64,000 nt of DNA from Reyranella sp. (GCA_019750135.1 JAIEOV010000030.1:62001-126000); one strand, 5' to 3'; positions 9,614-20,120 are shown, counted from the stretch's first letter. A program made the numbers and translations. Notes: generated by a model not told the origin, from the letters alone.

Positions 9614-11278
9614 TCAGTTCAGTTGCAACAGGATCCAGCACCGCGTCTCCGCCACGTGCCGGAAGTGCTCCTGCAGATACCCGGCATAGAGGCGCATCAT
9701 GTCGTCCGTCCATTGCGGGCTGGTCGGGAATTTCGGCACCAGGACGTAGCGCACGCCGCCTAGAAACTCATGGGCCGGCCGCTTCGGCGCGCTCCATGTC
9801 GACCACAGGTTGGCGCCGCGCGCGGGCTCGACGCCCAGCATGAAGGGCAGGGGATTGACACTGTCCATCACGACGATGCCGCCGGATGGCCGGTCCCGGA
9901 GCAGATCGGCGGCGTCCATCAGCACCAGGACGTACTCGTAGTCGGAGAGCTGGTAGAGCGGCTGCGCCGGCGCATCCCCGGCGCGCGACGGGTAGTCGAA
10001 GGTGTTCGAGAAACTCAGGAAAGTGCCGCGCGGGCCGGCCGGCACCGCGAGGCCGCCGAGGTTGGTGCGCTCGACGACGTACACGCCGCGCCCGTCACGG
10101 GCATAGGCATGGTAGCCCGCGATGCTGGCGGCGTAGCCGCCGACGGCAAACAGGGGGAACAGCAGCAGCGTCAGCAGCCACGGCGCGACGTCGCGGTTGC
10201 CGAGGGAAGCGAAGGCGATGCGCAGCCGGTCGTAGAGGATGAACAGCACGATGATGGCCGACGGCATGCCCGCGGCCTGCGAGTTCTGCGACAGCAGCAA
10301 CAGCGACATGACCAACAGGAAGACGAGCGTCAGGGGCAGGCGGAACGTCTCCCGGCCCGACCACCAAAGCCACGCGCCCACGGCGACGGCGGCGAGGTAG
10401 GGTCCGTACTGGCCGATCGCGGCGACGAAGTTGTTGACGTGCAGGGTCGCCGCCTTGCGCACGGCGCCGCTGGTCGCCCAGGCCAGGATGTCGGCCAGGT
10501 AAGCCTGGTTGTGCGGGGCGAGCGCGTTCAGGACCAGCAGCGCGCCCACCACCAGCCAGGCCCTCCAGTAGCGGCCGACGTGGCGATGGAACAGCACGGC
10601 AAAGCCCAGCGTGGCCAGGCCTGCGGCGAAGTAGGTGATCTTGAGATAGAACATCGCCGCCAGGAGTCCGCCGGCGACGGCGATGTCGATCCAGGTGCGG
10701 TCGCGTTGCTCGCGTGGCGGCACGAACAGGATCAGCGCCAGGATGCTGTAGGCGCTCCAGCCGTAGCGATTGTAGGACATCGCGAAGGTGAACTGCTCCG
10801 GCCGGTCGCCGACATTGGCCGGCATCAGGGCAAGCAAGGTTGTCAGCATCACGAAGAGCGCGGCGGGCAGCAGCGGCAGGCGCCGCATCGCCGCCAGGAA
10901 GGCCGCCGCGAAGAGGATGGCGCCCATGATCGCGATGTTGACCAGGAAGGCGAAGGGAACCGGCCCCAGCAGGTGAAAGCCCAGCGCCGTCAGCAGGAAG
11001 CTCAGCCGGCCCGAGGCATCGTGGAAGTCGACGTGCGCGACATGTCCGGAATAGACGTGCCAGGCGCCCGAAAGGTTGAACAGCAGGTCCTGGGTCATCG
11101 CCTTGCTGAGCATCACCGGCGGCGACAGCACGGCCCACGCCGCGGCCAGCACGGGCAGGCCCGACAGCGCCAGCAGCGCCGTCGGCGTCGACGCAGCATC
11201 GCGCAGCCACGACGCCAGGCGACGGCGCGCGACGGTGCCAGCGGCAACGAGCGCCGGCCCTCCGGAAAGCGTCGTCAT
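9614..11278 (-). CDS. Polytopic membrane protein, GT-C glycosyltransferase-like
   Basis: This 554-aa protein has roughly ten to twelve hydrophobic helices (residues about 30-400), a long first extracytoplasmic loop and a soluble C-terminal domain (about 410-554). Its topology resembles GT-C enzymes that use polyprenyl-linked sugars (ArnT/PMT type). The acidic residues in the first loop (a VDFHD motif after the first helix) fit their catalytic position, but no family signature is conclusive. It is the last gene of the run that contains the carbohydrate ABC importer, 89 bp after the regulatory-like domain gene, so co-transcription is possible. An alternative is a membrane protein with no enzymatic role. 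Confidence 0.6.
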   Translation of the reverse strand: MTTLSGGPALVAAGTVARRRLASWLRDAASTPTALLALSGLPVLAAAWAVLSPPVMLSKAMTQDLLFNLSGAWHVYSGHVAHVDFHDASGRLSFLLTALGFHLLGPVPFAFLVNIAIMGAILFAAAFLAAMRRLPLLPAALFVMLTTLLALMPANVGDRPEQFTFAMSYNRYGWSAYSILALILFVPPREQRDRTWIDIAVAGGLLAAMFYLKITYFAAGLATLGFAVLFHRHVGRYWRAWLVVGALLVLNALAPHNQAYLADILAWATSGAVRKAATLHVNNFVAAIGQYGPYLAAVAVGAWLWWSGRETFRLPLTLVFLLVMSLLLLSQNSQAAGMPSAIIVLFILYDRLRIAFASLGNRDVAPWLLTLLLFPLFAVGGYAASIAGYHAYARDGRGVYVVERTNLGGLAVPAGPRGTFLSFSNTFDYPSRAGDAPAQPLYQLSDYEYVLVLMDAADLLRDRPSGGIVVMDSVNPLPFMLGVEPARGANLWSTWSAPKRPAHEFLGGVRYVLVPKFPTSPQWTDDMMRLYAGYLQEHFRHVAETRCWILLQLN

Positions 11279-11367
11279 GCGCTAGACCCACACACCCGCA
11301 ACCGCTAGCACGCGCCCTTTCCATGCGGTGTGACTTCGGTGGGGCCGCTCCGGAACGCCGGTCCGCG

Positions 11368-11745
11368 TCAGCTGCGCGGCGTCTCCACGACCAGCGGCGC
11401 CACCTCGGTGTCCTGCGAGCGGAACCACAGGCGAAGCTGGCGCCGCTCCGACTTGCGGCCGTCGACGGTGCGTGCCTCGAGCTGGCCGATATGGGTCTTC
11501 ATGTCGCTGAAGCGATAGGCGCCGTGGGTGTCCGTCGTCGCCCGCTGCTTCTCCTCGTAGTACATGAAATTGCGCTCGAAGAAGATGACCGTGGCGCCCG
11601 CCACCGGCTTGCCTGAGCGATCGATGACTTCGCCTTCGATGATGCCGTGGTCGTTGAAGGCGATGTAGGCATTCCAGGCCGCGACGACGACGAGCAGCGC
11701 CAGCGGCACGAGGACGAAGCGGTGGGTAAGGGCGCGCCACCTCAT
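11368..11745 (-). CDS. Membrane-anchored carboxypeptidase regulatory-like domain protein
   Basis: A 125-aa protein with one N-terminal TM helix (VLVPLALLVVVAAWNAYIAF) and an exported beta-sandwich domain. The domain carries the pattern GEVIDRSGKPVAGATVIFF followed by TDTHGAYRFSD, typical of CarboxypepD_reg/transthyretin-like domains used for protein or carbohydrate contact. Its ATG (11745) overlaps the stop of the permease gene (ATGA), so it is translationally coupled to the ABC importer. An accessory role at the membrane is inferred from that; no enzymatic residues are seen. Confidence 0.75.
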   Translation of the reverse strand: MRWRALTHRFVLVPLALLVVVAAWNAYIAFNDHGIIEGEVIDRSGKPVAGATVIFFERNFMYYEEKQRATTDTHGAYRFSDMKTHIGQLEARTVDGRKSERRQLRLWFRSQDTEVAPLVVETPRS

Positions 11746-12551
11746 CCCTTGGCCGCTCCAGAGGTCAGGCCGCGGATGAATTCCTTCTGGGCCATCAGGA
11801 AGATCGCAAGACCCGGAATCAGCACCAGCACGACGAAGGCGAAGAGCGCGCCGGTCGTGTCCTCCATCACCGACAGGAAGCGGGCGAGGCCGAGCGGCAG
11901 GGTCTGCATCTCTGGGCTGCGGATGGTGATCAGCGGCCACAGGAAGGAGTTCCACGACCAGATGAAGGTCAGGATGACGTTGGTGGCGATCGCCGACTTC
12001 GACAGCGGCAGCAGGATGCGGGTGACGATGCGCCATTCGCTCAAGCCGTCGACGCGCGCCGCGTCGATCAGCGAGGGCGGCACGGCCTCGAAGCTCGCCT
12101 TGAAGATGAAGATGCAGATGATGGTCGAGAGCAGCGGCAGGGCGACGCCGAGCCAGGTGTCGAGCACGCCCAGCCACGAGGTGATCAGGTAGGCCGGGAT
12201 GATGGTCGCCTGGAAGGGGATCAGCATGCACGACAGCAGCAGCACGACGATCCAGCGCCGGCCGGGAAAGTGCTTGGTGAGCGCATAGCCCGCCGCCACG
12301 TTGAACAGCAGGCTGCCGGCGATCGCCATCGCCGTGACGATGGTGCTGTTCAGCAGGTAGCGCCCGAACGGGATCAGGTACCAGACATCGACGTAATTGA
12401 AGAGATGCGGATCGACCGGGAGGATGCGCGGCGGCCAGGCGTAGATGTTCTCACCGGTGAGCGACGTCTTCAGCACCCAGTAGAACGGGATCAGCATCAG
12501 GATCGACACCACGATCATGATGGCGTGCCGGTGCCAGTGGCGGCGGCGCAC
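11742..12551 (-). CDS. Carbohydrate ABC transporter permease, MalG-like
   Basis: The 269-aa permease has six TM helices and the ABC-permease EAA loop (DAARVDGLSEWRIVTRILLPL at about 180), characteristic of CUT1-family sugar importers. The start is GTG 12551, 2 bp after the stop of the MalF-like gene; an ATG follows ten codons later, but the GTG keeps the N-terminal cytoplasmic Arg/His segment. It pairs with the MalF-like permease and the ATPase and binding protein upstream. The substrate cannot be told; a sugar, polyol or glycerol-3-phosphate-type compound is expected. Confidence 0.9.
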   Translation of the reverse strand: MRRRHWHRHAIMIVVSILMLIPFYWVLKTSLTGENIYAWPPRILPVDPHLFNYVDVWYLIPFGRYLLNSTIVTAMAIAGSLLFNVAAGYALTKHFPGRRWIVVLLLSCMLIPFQATIIPAYLITSWLGVLDTWLGVALPLLSTIICIFIFKASFEAVPPSLIDAARVDGLSEWRIVTRILLPLSKSAIATNVILTFIWSWNSFLWPLITIRSPEMQTLPLGLARFLSVMEDTTGALFAFVVLVLIPGLAIFLMAQKEFIRGLTSGAAKG

Positions 12552-12553
12552 GG

Positions 12554-13453
12554 TCAGCGCTCCAGGCTGCCGGCGTTGCCGCCGGAGAGCTTGTTGGCGA
12601 TCACCGTCAGGACGACGAGCAGCAGGAACTGGACCACGGTCAGCGCCGCGGCATAGTCGAAGCGCGTCTGGCCGAAGCCCGCCTTGTAGATGTAGGTGAT
12701 CAGGAGCTCGGTGGCGTGGCCAGGCCCGCCGTTGGTCATGACATAGACCAGGTCGAAGCTGGTGAAGGAATTCAGGATGCCGACCACGATGCAGAGGAAG
12801 ATCGAGGGGCGCAGAAGCGGCAGGGTGATGCGGAAGAAGCGGGCGGCGGGCGGCACGCCGTCGACGCGTGCCGCCTCGTAGAGATGCTGCGGGATGCTCT
12901 GCAGCCCCGTCAGCAGGATGATCATGTAGAAGCCCAGCACCTGCCAGAAGTCGGCCAGGATCACGCAAGGCAGGGCCCAGTCGAAGCTCTGCAGGAACTT
13001 CATCGGCTGGTCGATCACGCCGGTCGAGCGCAGCACGTAGTTGAAGAAGCCGCCGCGCTCGTCGTAGAGCCAGCGCCAGATGATGCCGACCGCCACCGTC
13101 ATCAGCGGATACGACAGGAACACAATCGTGCGGTAGACGGCGGCGCCCTTGAGGTCGCTGTTGACCAGCACGGCGATGCCCAGCGCCGCGGCGATGGCGA
13201 GCGGCGAGCAGGCGATGAAGATCAGCGTGTTGGCCAGCGCCTGCCAGAACACGTCGTCGTCCAGAAGCATCTCCTCGTAGTGCTCGAGGCCGATGAACTG
13301 CGCGGCCTTGAGCGGCGACCAGGCATGCACCGACAGCCAGGCGTTCCAGCCCAGCGGCAGAATGCGATAGAGGAAGAAGATCAGCAGCGACGGCAGCAGG
13401 AAGCAGACGACCAACGCCAGCTCGCGTGTACGTTTCCTGTGAAGCCAGCTCAT
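12554..13453 (-). CDS. Carbohydrate ABC transporter permease, MalF-like
   Basis: The 299-aa inner-membrane permease begins with a basic cytoplasmic N-terminus (HRKRTREL) and has six TM helices. The EAA loop reads EAARVDGVPPAARFFRITLP. CUT1 permeases of this length lack the large MalF periplasmic domain and resemble UgpA. The start ATG 13453 lies 13 bp after the binding-protein stop. It forms the heterodimeric channel with the MalG-like protein encoded next. Confidence 0.92.
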   Translation of the reverse strand: MSWLHRKRTRELALVVCFLLPSLLIFFLYRILPLGWNAWLSVHAWSPLKAAQFIGLEHYEEMLLDDDVFWQALANTLIFIACSPLAIAAALGIAVLVNSDLKGAAVYRTIVFLSYPLMTVAVGIIWRWLYDERGGFFNYVLRSTGVIDQPMKFLQSFDWALPCVILADFWQVLGFYMIILLTGLQSIPQHLYEAARVDGVPPAARFFRITLPLLRPSIFLCIVVGILNSFTSFDLVYVMTNGGPGHATELLITYIYKAGFGQTRFDYAAALTVVQFLLLVVLTVIANKLSGGNAGSLER

Positions 13454-13466
13454 GGTCTTCCGGACA

Positions 13467-14717
13467 TTACGCCCGCCGCAGCTCGCGGCTCACCCGCCGC
13501 TCGGCGTCGCCGAGCGCGGTCTTGGCGTCCTTGCGGCCCAGCATGGCGCTCTGGAACTCCGGCCAGAAGCCGTCCTTGACGCGGCTGTCGTTGCCCAGCC
13601 GCCAGTTGCCGCACATCTTGTCGGTATTCTCGAGCTGCGTGCTCAGCACCTGGAAGGCCACCGGATCGTCCTTCTGGAAACGCGCCAGGCTCGCCTTGTC
13701 GATCTCCTTGGACCCGGTCAGCACGCTCGCGGTCCTGGCGAACGCGCTCCCCACCTCCATGTCGGTCATGTATTTCACGAAATCCCAGGCGAGGTCGGGG
13801 TTCTTGGAGCCCTTGGAGATGCCGAGCCCGTGGCTGTTGGGCGTCGCCCAGTTGCCCGGCATCTGCGCCGCGCCCAGCGTGTCGCTGTTGATCCACGGGC
13901 CCTTGCCCTTGATCCAGAAGTAGGCCGGCGCGTGGGCGTGCAGCATGCCGACATTGCCGGCGGCGAAGGCGTCGTTGGGCTCGACCCAGCGCCCCGTCCA
14001 CGAGATCGGGTTGATGGCACCGCTCTTCGTCGCCTCGGCCAGCTTCGTCATCACTTCCGCGGCCTTGGGCGTGTTGAACGTCGCCTTCTTGAGATCGGGC
14101 GACAGCAGGTCGACGCCGTTCATCTGCATCAACGGCCAGTACAGCCAGTCGAAGTTCAAGGTCAGCATGCCGGTCTTCTCGGCGCCCTTGATCTTGTCGG
14201 CGGCGGCCAGGATCTCGTCGAAGCTTGCCGGCGGCTTGTCGAGGCCCGCCTCCTTGAAGCGCGTCTTGTTCCAGAACAGCAGCGTCTTGGAGACGTAGTA
14301 GGGCACCATGTAGTTCTTGTCCTCGAACACCCAGTTCGAGAGATAGGCGGGCTCGTAGCGCGCTTTTATCGCGGCCTCGGCGCCGAGCCGCGGCGTCAGG
14401 TCGAGCAAGGCGCCTTGCGCGGCGTATTCGAGACCGAGCGCGCCCTGGATGTCGATGACGTCGGGTGGCGTGTTGGCGGCGAGCTGGGTCTGGTAGTAGG
14501 CCGGCAGCTCCGGCCCCTTCTTGTCGACCCATTCGACCTCGACGCCCGGCCGGCTCTTGGTGAAGCCCGCCATCCATCCTTTGAGCGGCGCCTCGAGATG
14601 CACCAGGTTCCAGGTCAGGAACGTGATCTTCTTGGGCGCCTGCGCGATCGCCGGCGCGCCCAGCATGGACGCGGCGGAGAAGGCTGCAGTGGATTTGAGA
14701 AGCTGCCGGCGTTGCAT
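13467..14717 (-). CDS. Extracellular solute-binding protein of a sugar ABC importer
   Basis: This is a 416-aa periplasmic binding protein of the CUT1 type (SBP family 1). The N-terminus MQRRQLLKSTAAFSAASM is a twin-arginine-type signal (RRQLLK) ending at AIAQA. The mature part has the usual TWN/WVD strands and a Trp/Asn-rich sugar pocket (for example WTGRWVEPNDAF). I chose ATG 14717 because the AGGAGG site sits 6 bp before it; ATG 14723 would leave no spacing. The site overlaps the stop of the ATPase gene upstream. The ligand is unknown. Confidence 0.9.
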   Translation of the reverse strand: MQRRQLLKSTAAFSAASMLGAPAIAQAPKKITFLTWNLVHLEAPLKGWMAGFTKSRPGVEVEWVDKKGPELPAYYQTQLAANTPPDVIDIQGALGLEYAAQGALLDLTPRLGAEAAIKARYEPAYLSNWVFEDKNYMVPYYVSKTLLFWNKTRFKEAGLDKPPASFDEILAAADKIKGAEKTGMLTLNFDWLYWPLMQMNGVDLLSPDLKKATFNTPKAAEVMTKLAEATKSGAINPISWTGRWVEPNDAFAAGNVGMLHAHAPAYFWIKGKGPWINSDTLGAAQMPGNWATPNSHGLGISKGSKNPDLAWDFVKYMTDMEVGSAFARTASVLTGSKEIDKASLARFQKDDPVAFQVLSTQLENTDKMCGNWRLGNDSRVKDGFWPEFQSAMLGRKDAKTALGDAERRVSRELRRA

Positions 14718-14727
14718 GTTCATCCTC

Positions 14728-15747
<1,020 letters not shown>

Positions 15748-15813
15748 GTCTTGCTTTCCCCCTTGCGCGAAACCTTAACATACTGCCTGCTCAGGAGTAG
15801 GTGAGGAAACGGA

Positions 15814-16836
15814 ATGCGCATCGGGCTGGTCGGGTACGGCGGCTGGGGTCGCGTGCATGCGAGCGTGATCGGACGTGTCGCGGGACTTTCGCTTGGCGGC
15901 GTGGTGGCCGGCGACGACGCCTCGGCGCGGGACGCGGCGCACGACCTGCCGGGCGTCCCGGTCCATCGCAGCCTCGATGCATTGCTGGCGGATCCGGCCA
16001 TAGACCTGATCGATATCGTCAGCCCCAATCATCTGCATGCCGATGCGGCCGTGAAGGCGTTCGACGCCGGCAAGCACGTGCTGCTGGAGAAGCCGATGGC
16101 GACCACGCTCGCCGACGCCGAGCGCGTGGTCGCGGCCGCTGAACGCTCGGGTCTCTATTGCGACAGCGTTCTCCAACTCCGAGCCTCCCGGCAATGGGCC
16201 AAGGTGCGCTCTCTGATCGAGGAGGGGGCGTTGGGCCGAATGCGCGCCGCCAACTTCACCTTGTTCCGGAGGCCCTTTCGCGGCGGCGCCGGCGACTGGC
16301 GTTTCGCCAGCAACGAGGTCGGCTCGTGGATCCTCGAGGAGCCGATCCACTACATCGACCTGCTGCTGTGGTACTTCCGCGAGCGCGGCCTGCCCGTCGA
16401 GGTGGCGGCGAGCGGCGTCGCCTCGCCGCGCGGCCCCGGCATGTTCGACGCCTTCACCGCCACCATGACGTTTGCCGACGGCAGCTATGCGGTGTTCTCG
16501 CAATGCCTGGCGGGCTTCGAGCATTCCCTCGTGCTCGAGCTCGCCGGCGATCGGGGCGCGATCCGTACCTGGTGGGCCGGCGCCATGGACCGCACCGAGA
16601 CGCCCGACTTCGAGCTCAAGCTGCGACGCGCCGGCGCCGAGGCCGCCGAGACCGTCGCAATCGAGAAGTCGGGCGAGGTCTTCGAGCTGGAGGAGCAGTT
16701 GCGCCGCCTGCTGGTCGAAGCGCCGTCGGGCACCCCTTTGGTTTCGGCTCGTGAGGCCCTGCCGAGCCTGAAGGTCTGCCTGGAGATCGAGCGCGCCCTT
16801 GCCGAACGACGCGCCATTCCCCTGGAGTGGACATGA
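15814..16836 (+). CDS. Gfo/Idh/MocA family NAD(P)-dependent oxidoreductase
   Basis: A 340-aa protein with an N-terminal Rossmann fold (MRIGLVGYGGWGRVHA) and the family's EKP motif (LLEKPMATT, the catalytic Lys region, about residue 93). A C-terminal beta-sheet domain carries the substrate His region (EEPIHYIDLLLW). These enzymes oxidise or reduce sugars, inositols and related compounds. A GTGAGGAAA site precedes the ATG. It is divergent from the sugar importer with a 66-bp gap, so shared control and metabolism of the imported substrate are likely but not proven. Confidence 0.9.
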   Translation: MRIGLVGYGGWGRVHASVIGRVAGLSLGGVVAGDDASARDAAHDLPGVPVHRSLDALLADPAIDLIDIVSPNHLHADAAVKAFDAGKHVLLEKPMATTLADAERVVAAAERSGLYCDSVLQLRASRQWAKVRSLIEEGALGRMRAANFTLFRRPFRGGAGDWRFASNEVGSWILEEPIHYIDLLLWYFRERGLPVEVAASGVASPRGPGMFDAFTATMTFADGSYAVFSQCLAGFEHSLVLELAGDRGAIRTWWAGAMDRTETPDFELKLRRAGAEAAETVAIEKSGEVFELEEQLRRLLVEAPSGTPLVSAREALPSLKVCLEIERALAERRAIPLEWT

Positions 16837-16957
16837 AGAAAGTACACGTATTGGTAGCAATAGTCCCGGATATGCCGCTTTTGCACCACGGGAAGGCCGT
16901 CGGTGGGTAGCATCATGGGCCAAAAGGGAGGGGTGCGACTTCACGTCGGAGGAAGTC

Positions 16958-17368
16958 ATGGCATCTCTCATTACCCGCCGTCAGGCCGTGGTGGCCGCAG
17001 CCGCCCTTGCCGTGGTGCCGACCGCGGCCTCTGCGACCAACCGCTTCTCCGTGATCAGCATCAGCAACGAGACGCAGGTGAACATCGGCCTGTCCTGGCG
17101 CTGGAGCGGTCCTGACTGGAAGCACATGAAGCTTGCCGCGGGCGCCAGCCACTGGTGGTCGCACAAGTACGATCGGCCGAACGAGAACCGGTCACCGGAT
17201 TTTGTGCTGAAGTTCGACTCCGATGGACGGTCGGGCTCGGAATACAACGATACCCGGGTCCTGCGCGGCAATGCGGCGCCGGAGCAGAACTTCGATCTCG
17301 GCCACAAGTACGCGTTCCGCTACGACGGCCCGTCGAAGCGCTACGTGAAGCTCATCGACCTCGGTTAG
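16958..17368 (+). CDS. Small exported protein of unknown function
   Basis: The start at ATG 16958 is fixed by a GGAGGAAG site. The N-terminus (ITRRQAVVAAAALAVVPTAASA) is a signal peptide with a twin arginine, cleavage expected after ASA (about 26). The mature protein of about 110 residues is rich in Trp, Tyr, Asn and Arg and in beta-strand patterns (LSWRWSGPDW, HWWSHKYDRP). It ends in a basic strand. It has no Cys and no catalytic signature that I know. A secreted beta-sandwich is my best structural guess. Confidence 0.7.
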   Translation: MASLITRRQAVVAAAALAVVPTAASATNRFSVISISNETQVNIGLSWRWSGPDWKHMKLAAGASHWWSHKYDRPNENRSPDFVLKFDSDGRSGSEYNDTRVLRGNAAPEQNFDLGHKYAFRYDGPSKRYVKLIDLG

Positions 17369-17449
17369 CGCCGGGGTGCGGCCTCGCTGCGCGGACGGCC
17401 GCAAACTTGCTGGTGGCAGGGTCGCCGATGGCGCGCCAAACTTCGGGCC

Positions 17450-19072
17450 ATGACGGCCGACCGACGGCGCCGCTTCGGCGATCTTGCGGATGACATTGCG
17501 GCCCGGCTACCGGACCGCGAGGGACTGGTGTTCGGCGCCTCGCGTTACACGTTTCGCGAGGTCGCCGCACGCATCGACGAGGCGGCGCGCCGGTTGATCG
17601 CGGCCGGCGTCGGCCACGGCGACCATGTCGCCCTGTGGCTCAACAACAGCGACGACTGGGTCTTCATCTCCTTCGCCGTCCAGAAGATCGGCGCGGTGCT
17701 GGTGCCGATCAACACGCGGTTCCGCTCGCGCGATCTCGCCTATGTGCTGGCGCAGTCCGACTCGAGCTTCCTGATCACGCACGATCGCTCGGGGCCGATC
17801 GACTACGCGGCCCTGGTCCGCGAGGCCGTCGACCTGCCGGCATCCGGAGAAGAGGTGAGCGATCCGCGCTTCCCGCGGCTGCGGCGCGTGATCCTGGTCG
17901 GCGCGGCGCCGCAGGTCGGCACCATCGACTGGGCGTCGCTTGCCGCGCCGGCAACCGAGGTTTCCGCCGCCGACCTGGCCAAGCGCGCCGCCGCCGTCGA
18001 TCCGGCAGCCACGGCCTTCATCATGTACACTTCGGGCACGACCGGCTTTCCCAAGGGCGTGGTGCGCACCCACCAGCTTGTCGGCAACGTCGAGGAGCGC
18101 GCCAACCTGATGGCCATCACGGCCGACGACACGATCCTGAACTACCTGCCGCTGTTCCATGCCTTCGGCCTGTCGGAGGGGGCGTGGATGTCGCTGATCA
18201 CCGGCGCCCGGCAGATCGTGACCGTGGGCTTCGACCCCAACGAGAGCCTCGACCTGATCGAGAAGGAGCGGGCGAGCATCATCCATGGCTTCGAGGCGCA
18301 CATGAAGGGCCTCGCCGAGGCGCAGGAGGCGAAGCCGCGCGATCTTGGAAGCCTGCGTACGGGCATCTTCGCGGCCGGCATGCTGAGCGCCACGCCGGTC
18401 GTGCGCCGCGGCATGAGGGCGCTGGCGCCGCTCAAGAACCTGTCGGGCTTCGGCATGACCGAGACCTGGCTCGGCGTGTCGTTGTCCTCTCTGGACGACG
18501 ACGAGGCCCATCGCAGCGAGGCGTCGGGCTGGCCGGGGCCGGGCTTCGAGTTGCGCATCGTCGATGACGGCAGCGGCGCGGTGCTGGGACCGGGCGTCGC
18601 CGGCGAGCTGCAGGTGCGCGGCCAGACGGTGCTGAAGGAGTACTACCGCAAGCCGGCCGAGACCGCGGCCGCCTTCACCGACGACGGCTGGTTCCGCAGC
18701 GGCGACGCGGCGATGTGGCTGGCCGACGGCTGCCTGCGCTTCCTCGGCCGCTACAAGGACATGCTGAAGGTGGGCGGCGAGAACGTCGATCCGATGGAGA
18801 CCGAAGGCCTGCTGCTGGAGCATCCCGCCGTGCAGCAGGTCGCCGTCGTCGGCCTGCCCGACGAGCGCCTGGGCGAGGTTGCGGTGGCCTACGTCCAGCG
18901 CAAGCCGGAAGCGGAGATCGATGTCGAGGGCGTGCTGGCCCACTGCCGCGGCAAGGTCGCGAGCTTCAAGCTGCCGCGCCACGTGGTGTTCATCGACGCC
19001 TTCCCGATGACCGAGTCGGGCAAGATCCAGAAGGCCAAGCTGCGCGAGGACGCGAAGAAGCGGTTCATGTGA
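17450..19072 (+). CDS. Acyl-CoA synthetase (AMP-dependent ligase)
   Basis: A 540-aa member of the ANL superfamily, activating a carboxylate to acyl-AMP and then acyl-CoA. The P-loop-like motif YTSGTTGFPKG (about 193-203), GFGMTE, the YYRKPAET region, SGDAA and the C-terminal PMTESGKIQK with the catalytic Lys are all present. It is co-transcribed with the DsbA-like gene (stop and start overlap, TGATG). Chain length and substrate are not readable; a medium-chain or aromatic acid is possible given the neighbour. Confidence 0.9.
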   Translation: MTADRRRRFGDLADDIAARLPDREGLVFGASRYTFREVAARIDEAARRLIAAGVGHGDHVALWLNNSDDWVFISFAVQKIGAVLVPINTRFRSRDLAYVLAQSDSSFLITHDRSGPIDYAALVREAVDLPASGEEVSDPRFPRLRRVILVGAAPQVGTIDWASLAAPATEVSAADLAKRAAAVDPAATAFIMYTSGTTGFPKGVVRTHQLVGNVEERANLMAITADDTILNYLPLFHAFGLSEGAWMSLITGARQIVTVGFDPNESLDLIEKERASIIHGFEAHMKGLAEAQEAKPRDLGSLRTGIFAAGMLSATPVVRRGMRALAPLKNLSGFGMTETWLGVSLSSLDDDEAHRSEASGWPGPGFELRIVDDGSGAVLGPGVAGELQVRGQTVLKEYYRKPAETAAAFTDDGWFRSGDAAMWLADGCLRFLGRYKDMLKVGGENVDPMETEGLLLEHPAVQQVAVVGLPDERLGEVAVAYVQRKPEAEIDVEGVLAHCRGKVASFKLPRHVVFIDAFPMTESGKIQKAKLREDAKKRFM

Positions 19073-19707
19073 TGCCCGCCCTGACCCTCTACATCGACTA
19101 CAAGAGCCCGTACGCCTATCTCGCCAAGGAGCCCGCCTATCGGCTGGAGCGCGAGACCGGCGTGACGATCGACTGGCTGCCCTACATCCTCGACATCCCC
19201 GCTTATCTCGGCAGCGCCAAAGTCGATGCCGAGGGCCGTGTCCTGGAGCAGAACCGCAACGCCCATCAATGGCGCCGCGTCAAATACAGCTACATGGACG
19301 TGCGGCGCGAGGCCAACCGCGTCGGGCTCACCATCCGCGGTACGCGCAAGATCTGGAACTCCTCGCTGGCCGGCATCGGCCTGCTCTACGCCAAACGTCA
19401 CGGCGCCTGGCGCGCCTACAACGACGAGGTGTTCGAGCGCTTCTGGAAGCACGACCTCGACATCGAGGACCCGGCCGCCCTCGCCGACGTGCTGAAGCGC
19501 GCCGGCGCCGACGCGACGGACTTCGCGTCCTTCGCGGCAGGCGAGGGCGCGCGCGAGCTGAAGGCCGTGCAGGACGCCGCCGAGGCCAAGGGCGTGTTCG
19601 GCGTGCCGAGCTTCGTCTTTCCCGACGGCGACCTCTACTGGGGCCGCGAGCACCTGCCGCACATCCGTGACATGCTGGCGGCACAAGGCGCACCCCGGCG
19701 CGCGTGA
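19072..19707 (+). CDS. DsbA-family protein, 2-hydroxychromene-2-carboxylate isomerase-like
   Basis: A 211-aa thioredoxin-fold protein without the CxxC of DsbA. The N-terminal LYIDYKSPYAYLA carries the Ser-Pro-Tyr glutathione-site motif of HCCA isomerases/kappa GSTs, and the C-terminal GVFGVPSFVF has the cis-Pro loop. HCCA isomerases work in naphthalene-type aromatic catabolism, but many homologues have other roles. It overlaps the acyl-CoA synthetase gene (TGATG), so the pair probably acts in one degradation route. No ring-cleaving enzyme is nearby. Confidence 0.82.
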   Translation: MPALTLYIDYKSPYAYLAKEPAYRLERETGVTIDWLPYILDIPAYLGSAKVDAEGRVLEQNRNAHQWRRVKYSYMDVRREANRVGLTIRGTRKIWNSSLAGIGLLYAKRHGAWRAYNDEVFERFWKHDLDIEDPAALADVLKRAGADATDFASFAAGEGARELKAVQDAAEAKGVFGVPSFVFPDGDLYWGREHLPHIRDMLAAQGAPRRA

Positions 19708-19714
19708 ACAAACG

Positions 19715-19745
19715 GGGCGCTGCCGGCGCGAAGCCTGCAGCGCCC
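19715..19745. terminator. Hairpin between convergent genes
   Basis: A perfect 9-bp stem (GGGCGCTGC pairing with GCAGCGCCC) with a 13-nt loop lies between two convergent genes. There is no T-run, so simple intrinsic termination is not assured. Confidence 0.4.
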
Positions 19746-19757
19746 GGTCGTGGTCGG

Positions 19758-20120
19758 TCAGGTGTAGTAGAACCTGATCAACCAGGTCCCTTGCTGGATG
19801 AGCTGAGGCGACTCCGCCAGCGTCCAGTCGCCCGCATGCGGGCCGCTCTTCGACGGGATGATCTGGAGGCCCATCGGGCCGTTGAGCGAGACGCTGAAGC
19901 TCAGCAGGGTCTGGCCGCCATCCGGCGTATAGGTCCAGAGGACTTGATAGGGCGTCGTGGAGGCCGGCGTGCCGATGCCGCCGGCGGTGCCGTGCGGGAG
20001 AGTCTTAGGAAGATCGATCGTGTTCGTGGCGCTGTTGCCCACGACCTTGGACGAGACCAGCGTCAAGGGCTGGTTCTTGCCGTTGGTCAGGAGCATCCAG
20101 AGTTCTGCAGTGTTCGCCAT
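19758..20120 (-). CDS. Small protein of unknown function, beta-rich
   Basis: I start this 120-aa protein at ATG 20120 because a GGGGAGG site is just upstream. It is rich in Thr, Ser, Gly and Pro with alternating hydrophobic strands (LWMLLTNGKNQPLTLVSSKV; LLSFSVSLNG) and a C-terminal WLIRFYYT. There is no signal peptide or TM segment. The shape suggests a compact beta-sandwich such as a lectin- or aegerolysin-like fold, but I see no diagnostic motif. The upstream region is unusually A/T-rich and contains a repeated nonamer, so it may be a regulated or acquired gene. Confidence 0.6.
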   Translation of the reverse strand: MANTAELWMLLTNGKNQPLTLVSSKVVGNSATNTIDLPKTLPHGTAGGIGTPASTTPYQVLWTYTPDGGQTLLSFSVSLNGPMGLQIIPSKSGPHAGDWTLAESPQLIQQGTWLIRFYYT